Assembly (NCBI GenBank): GCA_947359465.1
Contig: OX375877.1
Coordinates: 70,626,198-70,690,197 of the forward strand
Direction of reading: 5' to 3'
Origin: Metellina segmentata
Lineage: Eukaryota > Arthropoda > Arachnida > Araneae > Tetragnathidae
Length of the DNA stretch: 64,000 bases
Made by a program: the position numbers and the translations under genes. The notes below the pieces were generated by a model. The model was not told the origin of the DNA. It made no database searches and worked only from the letters and a program-made list of their open reading frames with translations. Below are positions 45,901 to 53,292 of the stretch, one piece after another (position 1 is the first letter of the stretch; every line of letters begins with the position of its first letter).

Positions 45901-48900
45901 GCATTTTGCAGCTGATTAAATTCTGTAGCAGATTGTACTTGTGGCTCAGGAGTTACTTGAACCTGTGTAGCATATTCCAAGCCACTGCATCATAAAATAA
46001 AGATGTCTCCAGCTGTCATGGCTGATGTAGGCAGAAGCAATATATATTCCTTATCTTCCTGTAGCTTCTCTGAAGCAGTGATCAGGTAGAGAGACCATAT
46101 ACGGTACATTTCGAAGTTATGATATTTCATAGTTTAATTTTCTGTAATTCAAGTTTTCCTGAGGATGATGTAATTTGCGCCATAGTTACACTATGCATTG
46201 AGTAGAAAGCCTGCTACTCTTAAGTGCTGGTGTAGTGTGCTGAAATTTTGATCTGAGGGTTTTGAAAAAGATTTCTTAACATCTATATTTTAAAACATGG
46301 TTTGGTTTTGCTTGGTTTTTCAATAGAAAAAAAAATGGGTAGTGACCATTTACGACGCAACCCATAGGGTGTAAATTAGGGTACATTGGTTATATTATGC
46401 ATAGAGTAAAAAGGCTGCTACTTTTACATGCTAGTATATTTTCTGAAATTTGTTTTTGAGATGGTTATGCTGTAATAGATTTAGAGATGAAATTGGACTT
46501 GTATAGTAACTCTTTTCTTCTGATTCTGCACGTATAAAGAAGCAGATTAATCTGATCTGTTCTTGTCCATTTAGACAGCAGCAATAGTCAGATTCATTGA
46601 GTGACAATCAATATTAGCCTTGTGTAAGGTATGTTGAGGGGTTACTGTATTTTTAAAATTTTGCAATGGTTTGTAACTAAAAAATTTTTTTTTGTTTACC
46701 ATGATGAGTCTTGCATTTTATGCCAATGATGATGTAATTTGCGCCATAGTAGCACTGTGCATGGAGTAAATGCCTGTTACTCAGTAATTGCTGGTGTTGT
46801 GTGCTGAAAAATTGTATCTGAGGTGTTATGTTTTACTAAATATTTGTTTTACTTATTTTATATTGCTGAATACTTTAATGTGTTTACTATGAACAAGTTT
46901 TATTATTGGCGTGATGAATTGGAGCATTGGGCGATGATTTATTTATGATTCTAAATGCCCACACTGATCTAAACTTTTTTCATTACCCTTTCACAAAATC
47001 AGTTTTGGATACATTTTCCTTTGATGGAGCTTCTAATTTATCCTTAAATTGTATCATGTACATAGATATTTCAATATTTATGTCTGCTAACTACAAATGC
47101 ATCTATTGGCTGGTTAACAAGCAGGTAAAAAATTTAATTGAGCGATAGCTTTAAAAAAAAATTGGGGATAAGTGAAACATTTAAAACCACTTTCAATCTT
47201 TTAGTGCTTAGTTTCATCTTTATTAAAGGATTTGTTCAGAAACAAAAACTGGTGCCTATTTTGCTGTACTGTTTGATTTATGATTATTTATGCTACATCA
47301 ATATCATTAAATTAAATTTTTGGCCAATTTGAGTATACTTATCCACTGAATTGTGTGGATAAGTAGATGCTTCTTTATACTTGCAGAATCAGAATAGTTA
47401 GTGTTGGTGATTCTTAAGGTCACATTATTTGTTTGATAGTACAAACACATTTTGTGACTAATTTTGTTCATACACTTGCATTTGTATATTATGATGATTT
47501 GGAGCATTGGGCAATGATATCTATTGATTACAGCTGCTCTACTGAAATCTTGAGTCTTATAAATGTATTGTGAAATCGGTTGCTATAGAACTTAATGATG
47601 AATTTGGAGCATTGGGCTATGAATTTCATGATTCTAGACGCTCTACTGACGGTTCTTGATGTTTTTCATGTAGTATAATTGTATAATATCATGAAATAAA
47701 TTGGATCCACCAAACTGTCGTGTAAGAAATCTGAATGGTATTGAATTAGTTAATATTTTTCATATCTTGATTGCATACTTAAAATGCTTTTTCCCATGCA
47801 GAATGAAATTCACTTGATTAAGAAAGAAGACAAGGTTGGAGCTTCTGAAGCAACTCTATTGAACATGCTGAATGTTTCCCCATTCACATATGGGTTGAAA
47901 ATTCGTCAGGTTTATGACTCTGGGACCGTCTTTTCACCGGAAATTTTGGACATCACAAGTGAAGACCTGCGTTCTAAATTCATGGAGGTGAGTGTTTTAT
48001 TGGTGGTCATTGATTTTGTAATGGAGTCTTATTTTTTAATAATTATCCATAAATTGTGTGTATCTGAAATGATTTGATTGCTTTTTATGCATGGAACACT
48101 CGATTAAGAATGATGATCTTCAATTAAATTGTGTTCGATAGGTATAATGGTTGGCATTTTGAATGACAATCAAAATATTTTTTATAAATATCACCAGCAT
48201 TCCATTAGTTTAATTATTAGTTGCAAAATGTTTTCATTTTCGTATGTATTGATACACATCATTGATATTTAACTCAATATATTTTGTCTTTAGGGTGTTA
48301 TGAACATTGCATCTGTGTCTTTGGAAATTGGCTACCCAACTTTAGCCTCAGTACCCCATTCTATTGTGAATGGTCTTAAAAATCTTATTGCTATTGCTGT
48401 TGAAACTGACATCATCTTTAAGGAAGCTGAAATGGTAAATTTGATTTGCTCCTTTTCCCTTTAAGATATATGTATAGTGTTATGGTTTATACTAGTAATA
48501 AAAATACATTAAAATTTTTAGGGGGATTTGATCAGAAGCTTTTTAAGTAGAAATATTTGAAATTTAAGTAACTGGAACCTTCATGGAAAGATATTAAAAA
48601 GACCCATTTGTATTTCTGGGGTATCTCGGAAAGTTTCTAAGATCCATTGTAAAATATTTTAATTAAGTAGGAGTAAGCATTCACAAATGCTTCCTTATCG
48701 TTCTTTGTTTAATAAAAATGCAAAATTGACCACTTGTTTTTAAATTTTACACTACATTTTCTGCATTTTAAAGAGCCTAATATCTATTGTTACCTGTCGT
48801 CAGTAGGAACCATAAGTGATTATATAAATGCATCATGAAATTGGTTGCTATAGAACTTGATGATGAATTTGGAGCATTGGGCTATGAATTTCATGATTCC

Positions 48901-49218
48901 AGACGCTCTGCTGACAGTTCTCAGCATTTTTCATGTTTAGTATGTGTTAATATCTACTGTTACCTGTCTTCAGTAGGAATCATAAGTGATGTTTTTCCAG
49001 ATTGTAGACAGTAAATTCTGCATTAAACTATATCTTAGAGACATAATTGTTTTTTTCTTAATTAGGCTAAAGAGTATCTTAAAGATCCTTCTAAATTTGC
49101 TGTAGCAGCAGTGGTTACAACTGCTGCAGCTACTGATGCTAAGCCCAAGGAAGAAGCAAAGAAAGAAGAAGAATCTGAAGGATCAGATGATGACATGGGA
49201 TTTGGACTTTTTGATTAA
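36779..49218 (+). CDS. RpLP0: Ribosomal stalk protein P0 (exons 36779-36832, 39346-39521, 41011-41245, 47802-47987, 48294-48434, 49066-49218)
   Basis: P0 (uL10) anchors the P1/P2 dimers on the large ribosomal subunit stalk, which recruits and activates translation GTPases. The six exons join with GT..AG boundaries and consistent phases to 945 nt, 314 aa, the usual length. The start [14 protein letters not shown] matches the family. The rRNA-binding domain contains MGKNTMMRKAIRGH-like residues ([13 protein letters not shown]). The central domain has [15 protein letters not shown] and [31 protein letters not shown] follows. The Ala/Lys/Glu hinge leads to the conserved acidic tail [11 protein letters not shown]. 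No stop or frameshift is present. AATAAA follows at 49234-49239. Introns 2-4 and 6 host many snoRNA-like repeats and several transposons. Introns add up to about 11.5 kb, large for a ribosomal protein gene. Confidence 0.98.
37827..37996. mobile_element. Small palindromic MITE, copy in RpLP0 intron
   Basis: Ends GAGTGGTAGCAAAC and the complement GTTCGCTACCATTC. The interior contains AACCCTATTTAGAGGTTTAG and GCCGCCATCTTGG. The same element lies in the opposite orientation at 57452-57632. Confidence 0.75.
38158..39108. mobile_element. Non-autonomous element with CAGGGCTCCTAACA termini
   Basis: Inverted ends CAGGGCTCCTAACA and TGTTAGGAGCCCTG, with GAATAT on both sides (38152-38157 and 39109-39114). 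A roughly 110 bp subterminal block (CACCTTTTCAGGGGTTTT, TTGGAGAAGAAAAATTT, GGTGCGCA) is repeated inside at 38512-38620. CATTCCACCGCAAGA/GTTCCACCGCAAGA blocks are repeated too. The terminal CAGGG suggests hAT, although only a 6 bp duplication is exact. Confidence 0.75.
39128..39244 (+). ncRNA. C/D-like snoRNA candidate, family A copy 1 (RpLP0 intron 2)
   Basis: C box GTGATGA at 39132-39138 and D box CTGA at 39236-39239, bracketed by a short AAGC/GCTT stem. A possible internal D' (CACTGAC) and C' (ATGATAT) pair is present. The interior folds as nested stems TTACACC/GGTGTAA, GTCAG/CTGAC and AGCCA-GAAA-TGGCT. The spacing of about 100 nt is on the long side for C/D RNAs. It ends about 100 nt before the next exon, a usual position for intron-encoded snoRNAs. 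Confidence 0.65.
39663..39784 (+). ncRNA. C/D-like snoRNA candidate, family A copy 2 (intron 3)
   Basis: C box ATGATGA at 39670-39676 and D box CTGA at 39775-39778. Nearly identical to copy 3 and closely similar to copy 1. The apical hairpin reads AGCTA-GAAA-TGGCT, keeping pairing with a U-G wobble where copy 1 has C-G. Confidence 0.65.
39857..39979 (+). ncRNA. C/D-like snoRNA candidate, family A copy 3 (intron 3)
   Basis: C box ATGATGA at 39864-39870, D box CTGA at 39969-39972. It repeats copy 2 with the flanking TTGGCTAAATATT and GGTAATGGCTTGTG sequence, showing a recent tandem duplication of about 195 bp. Confidence 0.65.
40790..40860 (+). pseudogene. Decayed family A snoRNA copy (intron 3)
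   Basis: ATGATGA at 40798-40804 followed by CAGAAATGGCTGAA and CAGGGTGCCTGG. The middle is shortened and no D box is found, so it is probably non-functional. Confidence 0.5.
41780..42060 (-). mobile_element. Helitron-like repeat fragment (RpLP0 intron 4)
   Basis: Contains the family blocks ACTAGCCACTACGTGGC, CACGGTGTTGTCTGTGACAG and a GTTGCCCGTGG block seen at 27400-27590 and 35150-35580. The ends are unclear. Confidence 0.5.
42422..42592 (+). ncRNA. H/ACA-like snoRNA candidate, copy 1
   Basis: Same layout as the copy at 43123 but with a weaker first stem (AGCCTCTGC where other copies have AGCCACTGC). H box ATAAAA and the second hairpin with GTCTC/GAGAC and AGAAGC/GCTTCT stems are kept. Confidence 0.45.
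42632..42730 (+). ncRNA. C/D-like snoRNA candidate, family B copy 1
   Basis: C-box region changed to GATGTTG, D box CTGA at 42723-42726. Internal stems CATAG/CTATG and GAGTAG/CTACTC are present. The altered C box may make this copy inactive. Confidence 0.45.
43123..43292 (+). ncRNA. H/ACA-like snoRNA candidate, copy 2
   Basis: Hairpin 1 has stem GTGGCT/AGCCAC with upper stem CAGG/CCTG and a free pocket strand TGTAGCATATTCCA. The hinge ATAAAA fits the H box ANANNA. Hairpin 2 has basal stem GTCTC/GAGAC and upper stem AGAAGC/GCTTCT. An ATA stands shortly after the last stem where ACA is usual. The layout and the total of about 170 nt fit the H/ACA class, which guides pseudouridylation. The target is not determined. 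Confidence 0.5.
43346..43450 (+). ncRNA. C/D-like snoRNA candidate, family B copy 2
   Basis: C-like box GATGATG at 43351-43357 and D box CTGA at 43441-43444. Internal stems CATAG/CTATG and GAGTAG/CTACTC. Confidence 0.55.
43819..43988 (+). ncRNA. H/ACA-like snoRNA candidate, copy 3
   Basis: Almost identical to copy 2, with the same two hairpins, hinge ATAAAA and terminal ATA. Confidence 0.5.
44042..44145 (+). ncRNA. C/D-like snoRNA candidate, family B copy 3
   Basis: GATGATG at 44047-44053, CTGA at 44136-44139; stems as in copy 2. Confidence 0.55.
44527..44696 (+). ncRNA. H/ACA-like snoRNA candidate, copy 4
   Basis: Same hairpin-hinge-hairpin layout as copy 2, with no change in the stems. 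Confidence 0.5.
44747..44850 (+). ncRNA. C/D-like snoRNA candidate, family B copy 4
   Basis: GATGATG at 44752-44758, CTGA at 44841-44844; stems as in copy 2. Confidence 0.55.
45050..45775 (+). mobile_element. Helitron-like element inserted in the snoRNA repeat
   Basis: Begins TCTCTAGTATTATAAAG, continues with the family's GCAAAATCC, GGCACTTAGAGTGATG and TTTCAACGGATTTGAAATCT blocks, and ends CACGGGCTAG. It separates ACTCCTAT from CAGTTACTACTGAATTG, which are contiguous (ACTCCTATCAGCTACTATTG) in the neighbouring repeat units. This gives an internal empty site. Confidence 0.65.
45936..46104 (+). ncRNA. H/ACA-like snoRNA candidate, copy 5
   Basis: Same layout as copy 2; GCTGATGTAGGC replaces GCTGATGAAGGC in the unpaired part. 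GTACATTT follows, so a downstream ACA is available in this copy and in copy 1. Confidence 0.5.
46159..46262 (+). ncRNA. C/D-like snoRNA candidate, family B copy 5
   Basis: GATGATG at 46164-46170 and CTGA at 46253-46256, with TTACACTATG in place of TTACTCTATG in the first loop. The stems are intact. Confidence 0.55.
46375..46470 (+). pseudogene. Decayed family B copy
   Basis: Contains ATGCATAGAGTAAAAAGGCTG and ACATGCTAGTATATT-type remnants of family B. There is no clear C box, so it is probably dead. Confidence 0.4.
46723..46827 (+). ncRNA. C/D-like snoRNA candidate, family B diverged copy 6
   Basis: GATGATG at 46728-46734 and CTGA at 46818-46821 are conserved although the rest has changed. 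Stem 1 reads CATAG/CTGTG and stem 2 reads GAGTAA/TTACTC, so pairing is kept: in stem 2 both partners changed. This pattern suggests selection on structure. Confidence 0.6.
46905..46975 (+). ncRNA. C/D snoRNA candidate, family C copy 1 (intron 4)
   Basis: C box GTGATGA at 46911-46917, D box CTGA at 46964-46967, about 57 nt apart. It shares TTGGAGCATTGGGC with the other three copies. The bases before the D box differ from those copies, so the guide would differ. Confidence 0.55.
47484..47553 (+). ncRNA. C/D snoRNA candidate, family C copy 2 (intron 4)
   Basis: C box ATGATGA at 47491-47497 and D box CTGA at 47542-47545; core TTGGAGCATTGGGC shared, guide region ATTACAGCTGCTCTA distinct from copies 3 and 4. 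Confidence 0.6.
47585..47658 (+). ncRNA. C/D snoRNA candidate, family C copy 3 (intron 4)
   Basis: C box ATGATGA at 47595-47601 and D box CTGA at 47646-47649, closed by AGAAC/GTTCT. It is a compact C/D snoRNA by size and ends about 145 nt before exon 5. The region before the D box, ATTCTAGACGCTCTA, would be the guide; the target is not identified. Confidence 0.68.
48852..48924 (+). ncRNA. C/D snoRNA candidate, family C copy 4 (intron 6)
   Basis: C box ATGATGA at 48860-48866 and D box CTGA at 48911-48914, closed by GAACT/AGTTC. It is close to copy 3, including about 35 bp upstream (GGTTGCTATAGAACTT), so one copy was duplicated between introns 4 and 6. It lies about 140 nt before exon 7. Confidence 0.68.
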
Positions 49219-49233
49219 GATCTTGAGTGAATG

Positions 49234-49239
49234 AATAAA
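49234..49239 (+). terminator. RpLP0: RpLP0 polyadenylation signal
   Basis: AATAAA 16 bases after the RpLP0 stop codon, giving a very short 3'UTR as is usual for ribosomal protein mRNAs. The cleavage site is not seen directly. Confidence 0.75.
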
Positions 49240-49259
49240 TGAGAAATTTTCTTAATGTC

Positions 49260-50512
49260 TAGCTTCCTTATTTTTTACCTTTCACATAACACTTGATTTG
49301 GCTTTCAATGGCTTACTATTGCTGAAAAATGCATATTGAATACAGGGTTAAATAACTTCGCTTATTTTCTAGACTGGTAAACTAATCTTAAAAGAATTGA
49401 AATGAAATTTAGTTCTTTCATACAAGTGCTTTGAAAGTGTCCATCAGCCTGCAGTTAAATATAAAATTATTGCTATTGGAAAGTTTATGCAATTAGCAAG
49501 TTATAACTGCAGTCTTGTGAGAATTAGTTTTCCTTACTATATCTGGAGGTAACTAATGCTTTATATTTCATAATTGTAATCTCATGCTGATTGACCTCCA
49601 TGGATATGAATTTAAGATACACGAGCCCTCTATTCACTTGTAACTACAATTTAAACTCGGATATGACAAATGCACTTTTTGGTGTTCCTTAAGCATAACA
49701 ATTTTGTATATCTTGAATTTAATGCATTTGGGTCCTGTGATTTTGCGCATTGTCAGAATATTGGCTGAGATGCCTCCAGTTAAAAATTTCTTGTAATGAA
49801 ATATGATACTTTTTCATCAGTACTTCCAAGTTATGTGTTTGGGATAAAAGATGTTTCTGATTGAGAATATTCAAGACGAGAGCAGTTCAAAGCAAGTTTT
49901 AAAAAATAGTGTGAATATGTATCATGAATAGCTGTTGGGGTTTTAGATGTATCACTTGAGTAAATTGAGGGTCCTGGATATCAGCATAGAATAAGATAAA
50001 TGTGAAAGAACCTTTACCATTAGCCCTCTGAATGCCGAGATGACCCTCTACCAGTGAGGAGGCTAATCGGTCATCCCCACTTTACAGAGGCTTCTCGAGG
50101 GTCTACTTGTCACTTAAAACGATCATCGGGTGTTAGGGGAAACTTTGGAAATGCAATAATAAAAATGATGAATAAAAGATTTTTACACAGAAAGCATTAT
50201 TTCCATGCATCTGATAAGGGAGTACGAACTTTGGAAGGGAAGAAAATTTCATTTTCACACAAAGTGGTCATTACAAATATACTTGAGCCAAAAAATTTCC
50301 GAATATTTTAGCGGAACGCTCATTTATTAGTTGACGGAGCACTCGTTAAATTTAAGGGACGTTTAAGCATTATTCAATATGTCCTTAAATCCAAAAAGAG
50401 GCATCAAAATTTGGATGCTGTGTACACCTTATTTAGATGCACTCCTTTGATATGTACAGTGGAAAGAAAACCCCGTGATCAACAAATTAATTGGGGTATG
50501 ATGTAATACACC
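49260..50512. other. Intergenic region, no gene recognised
   Basis: AT-rich sequence with one richer patch near 50030-50130. The only notable open frame, 50054-50311, has no recognised similarity and is not called. Confidence 0.5.
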
Positions 50513-53292
50513 TATACTCTGTTTCACCTTAACTTGTCAGAGTAAAGGCTACGTTGACCGCATCACAGCCGTTGTCGTAGAAACTAGGGTTACAATGTCA
50601 GAAGAAGTCAGCTATAAGCGAGGAAATTCGCCCTTTTTGGCAAGGAGAGATAAAATGCACGTGGAAATTCTATACGTTTCACAGATCTTTAATTTCTAAT
50701 GGCTCTTGCATTACATTTGTTAATTAAACAAAAAGCTACTCTATGTTAATATAAATGCGTTTTGATTTTTCTAAATGAGTATTATTTTTAGTTATTTAAA
50801 AATATATATATTTAAAATTTTTTTACAATAAATGTTTAAAAAAACAGTCTATTTAAAGATGTGATGAACCATAAAATTCATTTTTTGAATTTACTTACCT
50901 GAAAGCTAAACACCTTGATTAATACTTCTTTTTTCAATTTTAATAATTTTATTAAAGGAAATTAATCCAATTTAATTACTCCTTTGGTCTTACATTTGGT
51001 TGGACAAGGTAGGGGAGAGTGCGTCGTCTGCTAAAATATGTGTTTTTCTTAACAGCAAAATATAGTCTCCAAATTAAATCAAATTTATTCTGATATTAAA
51101 GAAAGTAAATAACAAATAAAAATACATATAACAGAGGATATAAAATACATTCACAATAAATAAATAGAATATAAAAAATACAAATATAGTGAATACACAT
51201 ACAATAATAAAAAAAATGAAACCATTTTAAAAATTAGAGTTAAAAAAAATAAACCTTATATGTGTGAAACATATTCTGAAACTCGCGGAACGGTGTCGGG
51301 TTGATTAGTAGTAAATTATTAATTTTATGAATAATTTAAAATAGTTTACAAGAAAGTGTACAGAAGAAACCAATCTCTTTCATGAATAGTAGTTACAATG
51401 AGAAAACTATATTTACGTTTTACTTATTCATCACATGCATTTATACATCATCAATATATGTAAAACATCATAACAAATCTATTTACATTATAATATACTT
51501 ATTCATCACATGAATTTACACATCATCATCACTTAACATTTCCGAATCGCTATCAGACTCACTATTAAAAGAAATTACCAAGTTCTTACTTTCCCAAATA
51601 TCATCCACAAGTCCATCTACTTCCCACATGTATTTCTCTTTTTCAGTAACATGGTTTATGCAGTTTTTCCAATTTTGTACAGAGACCTTTTCAATCCCTT
51701 GGATGACTAAATCCTTCACATCGTTCAGTTTAAAAGTCTTGTTTTCCCTGGCAACGTGTCCTTTTACTTGACTCCATATCATTTCAATGGGATTAAGCTC
51801 ACAGTGATACGGGGGAAGTCTCAAAACCTTATGTCCAAATTTTTCGGCAATTTCTTCAACTCTGTATTTATCAAACATATGTTTGATTTCGCTAACTTTT
51901 TTCAACAGTTCAATCTTGATCATGTCCTGGTTCCACGTAATGTTTTTCAACGATAGCCATTCTTGAATTGCACTTTTTTTCCAAGATGTCGGAATTTTTT
52001 CTTTCTTCACCGAGTGATAGGGGGCATTGTCCATCACTACAAAGCTGTTTCGTTTCAATTTAGGCATGATATCTTCAAACCACTTCTCAAAATGGTTACC
52101 ATCCATTTCTTCGTGGTAGTCACCGGATTTTTTTCCTACAAAAATGTCAGCCGCATCAGGTACAAATCCTTCATCACTTCCGATATGGGTAATGATGAGT
52201 CTTCTTCCTTTTCCTTTTGGTGCAGCCAAGCCTGTTGTCAAACTTGAAGAGGAAGCTTCATTGGTGCTTTTGATGTTTTTGTCTTGCCATACTCGACTTT
52301 GTGAGTGTCCTTCATTCACCCATGTTTCATCTAAATAATAGATTGAAGCATTTTCATTCTTCAGTTCTCTAATTTTTCGTAAATAATTTCTTCGCCATAA
52401 AATTATGTCGTGTCTTTCTAAAAGCATAGCCTGCCTTTTTCGCTTTTCAAAGGAAAATCCCAAATCTTTCAGTATCCTGTACAGTGTACTTCGGCTAATG
52501 TTTGTCGAAAAAATATCCTTATCATTGTTAATTTCATTTAGAACTTTGTCCAATGTAGGAATTTCATTTCGACGAAAACAATCATGAATTTTTCGTCGGA
52601 TGCACGATAAAGTAAAGTTGTCATATTTCATCATTCTTGTTCTTTTTCCAACGGCATAAGGTCGTTTTTTTCCTGGAGTACTCAAAGGACTTGTCGTCTT
52701 CTTTTCTTTTTTCAAACGAAAAACAGTTCTTTTGGAAACACCAGTTAGTTGAGACACCTTTCCGACGATTTGGTTAATGGAATCACTATGGTTTTCTTCT
52801 CGAAGTCTAGAATAAACATTCAATATGTTCCTGCGAGCTCCACTACCAATTGATTTTCCTTGCTTTGATGGCGTATACAGCTTGGATGGTGACGTTCCTT
52901 TTTCAGCCATGTTCAGAGTATCAAACACACTCCAATAAAATAGCACAAGAGAGATATGAACGTAAATACACACGCTAGCAAAGACGCAGAGCGAAATGGC
53001 GCAGACTTGGCCGGAAAGCGTATTTAGCTCGCCAGAAATGTTACCATGGAAACCGGTTTAGAATTCCGTTTCGGATATATTCATTCGCTTCGGTCAAAAA
53101 AAAATGCTTTTTACAAATAAATAACCGATTATAAAGGTTCAAAAATCACTCCTTCATTGTAGGACAATTTTTACACGTTTATATGCATTTTCTTTATTTT
53201 AAATTCCAAATCAAGTTGGAATTATTTTTCATGCGGATGAACATCATTTCTGCCTTTCCCAATACTGACAAGTTAAGGTGAAACAGAGTATA
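50513..53292 (-). mobile_element. Tc1/mariner-superfamily transposon, apparently complete
   Basis: Inverted termini TACTCTGTTTCACCTTAACT at 50515 and the complement ending at 53290 are matched for at least 26 bp, with TA on both sides. The single gene inside (51516-52910) is open. There are no other insertions. The conserved ends and open frame make it the only DNA transposon here that could still be active. Confidence 0.9.
51516..52910 (-). CDS. Transposase of the IS630-Tc1-mariner superfamily, wide D-E spacing
   Basis: 464 aa from the ATG at 52908-52910 (MAEKGTSPSK). The frame extends 21 codons further upstream, but this internal start has no preceding hydrophobic stretch and better fits a nuclear enzyme. 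The N-terminal half has a helix-turn-helix (VSQLTGVSKRTVFRLKKEKK) and a second winged-helix-like part (NISRSTLYRILKDLGFSFEK). The catalytic core has YYLDETWVN (first Asp), FVVMDNAPYH (second Asp) and CELNPIEMIWSQVKG (Glu in PIE). There are 81 residues between the second Asp and the Glu, far above the 34-41 of Tc1 and mariner. This is close to the DD82E group named Sailor as I recall it. The C-terminus is acidic (SDSDSEMLSDDDV). No lesion is visible. Confidence 0.9.
   Translation of the reverse strand: MAEKGTSPSKLYTPSKQGKSIGSGARRNILNVYSRLREENHSDSINQIVGKVSQLTGVSKRTVFRLKKEKKTTSPLSTPGKKRPYAVGKRTRMMKYDNFTLSCIRRKIHDCFRRNEIPTLDKVLNEINNDKDIFSTNISRSTLYRILKDLGFSFEKRKRQAMLLERHDIILWRRNYLRKIRELKNENASIYYLDETWVNEGHSQSRVWQDKNIKSTNEASSSSLTTGLAAPKGKGRRLIITHIGSDEGFVPDAADIFVGKKSGDYHEEMDGNHFEKWFEDIMPKLKRNSFVVMDNAPYHSVKKEKIPTSWKKSAIQEWLSLKNITWNQDMIKIELLKKVSEIKHMFDKYRVEEIAEKFGHKVLRLPPYHCELNPIEMIWSQVKGHVARENKTFKLNDVKDLVIQGIEKVSVQNWKNCINHVTEKEKYMWEVDGLVDDIWESKNLVISFNSESDSDSEMLSDDDV

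Larger units (their letters stand above)
42340..46265 (+). repeat. About 700 bp tandem repeat array in RpLP0 intron 4
   Basis: About four and a half units start near 42340 (partial), 42800, 43500, 44190 and 44905. The last is split by a Helitron-like insertion and resumes at 45779. Each unit has, in order, a C-run/A-run/TA low-complexity patch, the motif GGTTTGTGTCTGATAGAATATG, an H/ACA-like candidate and a C/D-like candidate. Unit-to-unit divergence is low, a few percent by eye. The unit also carries short open frames that recur only because the repeat does. Confidence 0.85.

Noticed and set aside
47307..47507. Minus-strand open frames inside RpLP0 introns (for example 47307-47507 and 44815-45042)
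   Set aside because: AT-rich chance frames without motifs that overlap intronic RNA candidates or repeats.
48112..48180. A further C/D snoRNA in intron 5 beginning at ATGATGA near 48105
   Set aside because: No CTGA at a fitting distance and no closing stem.
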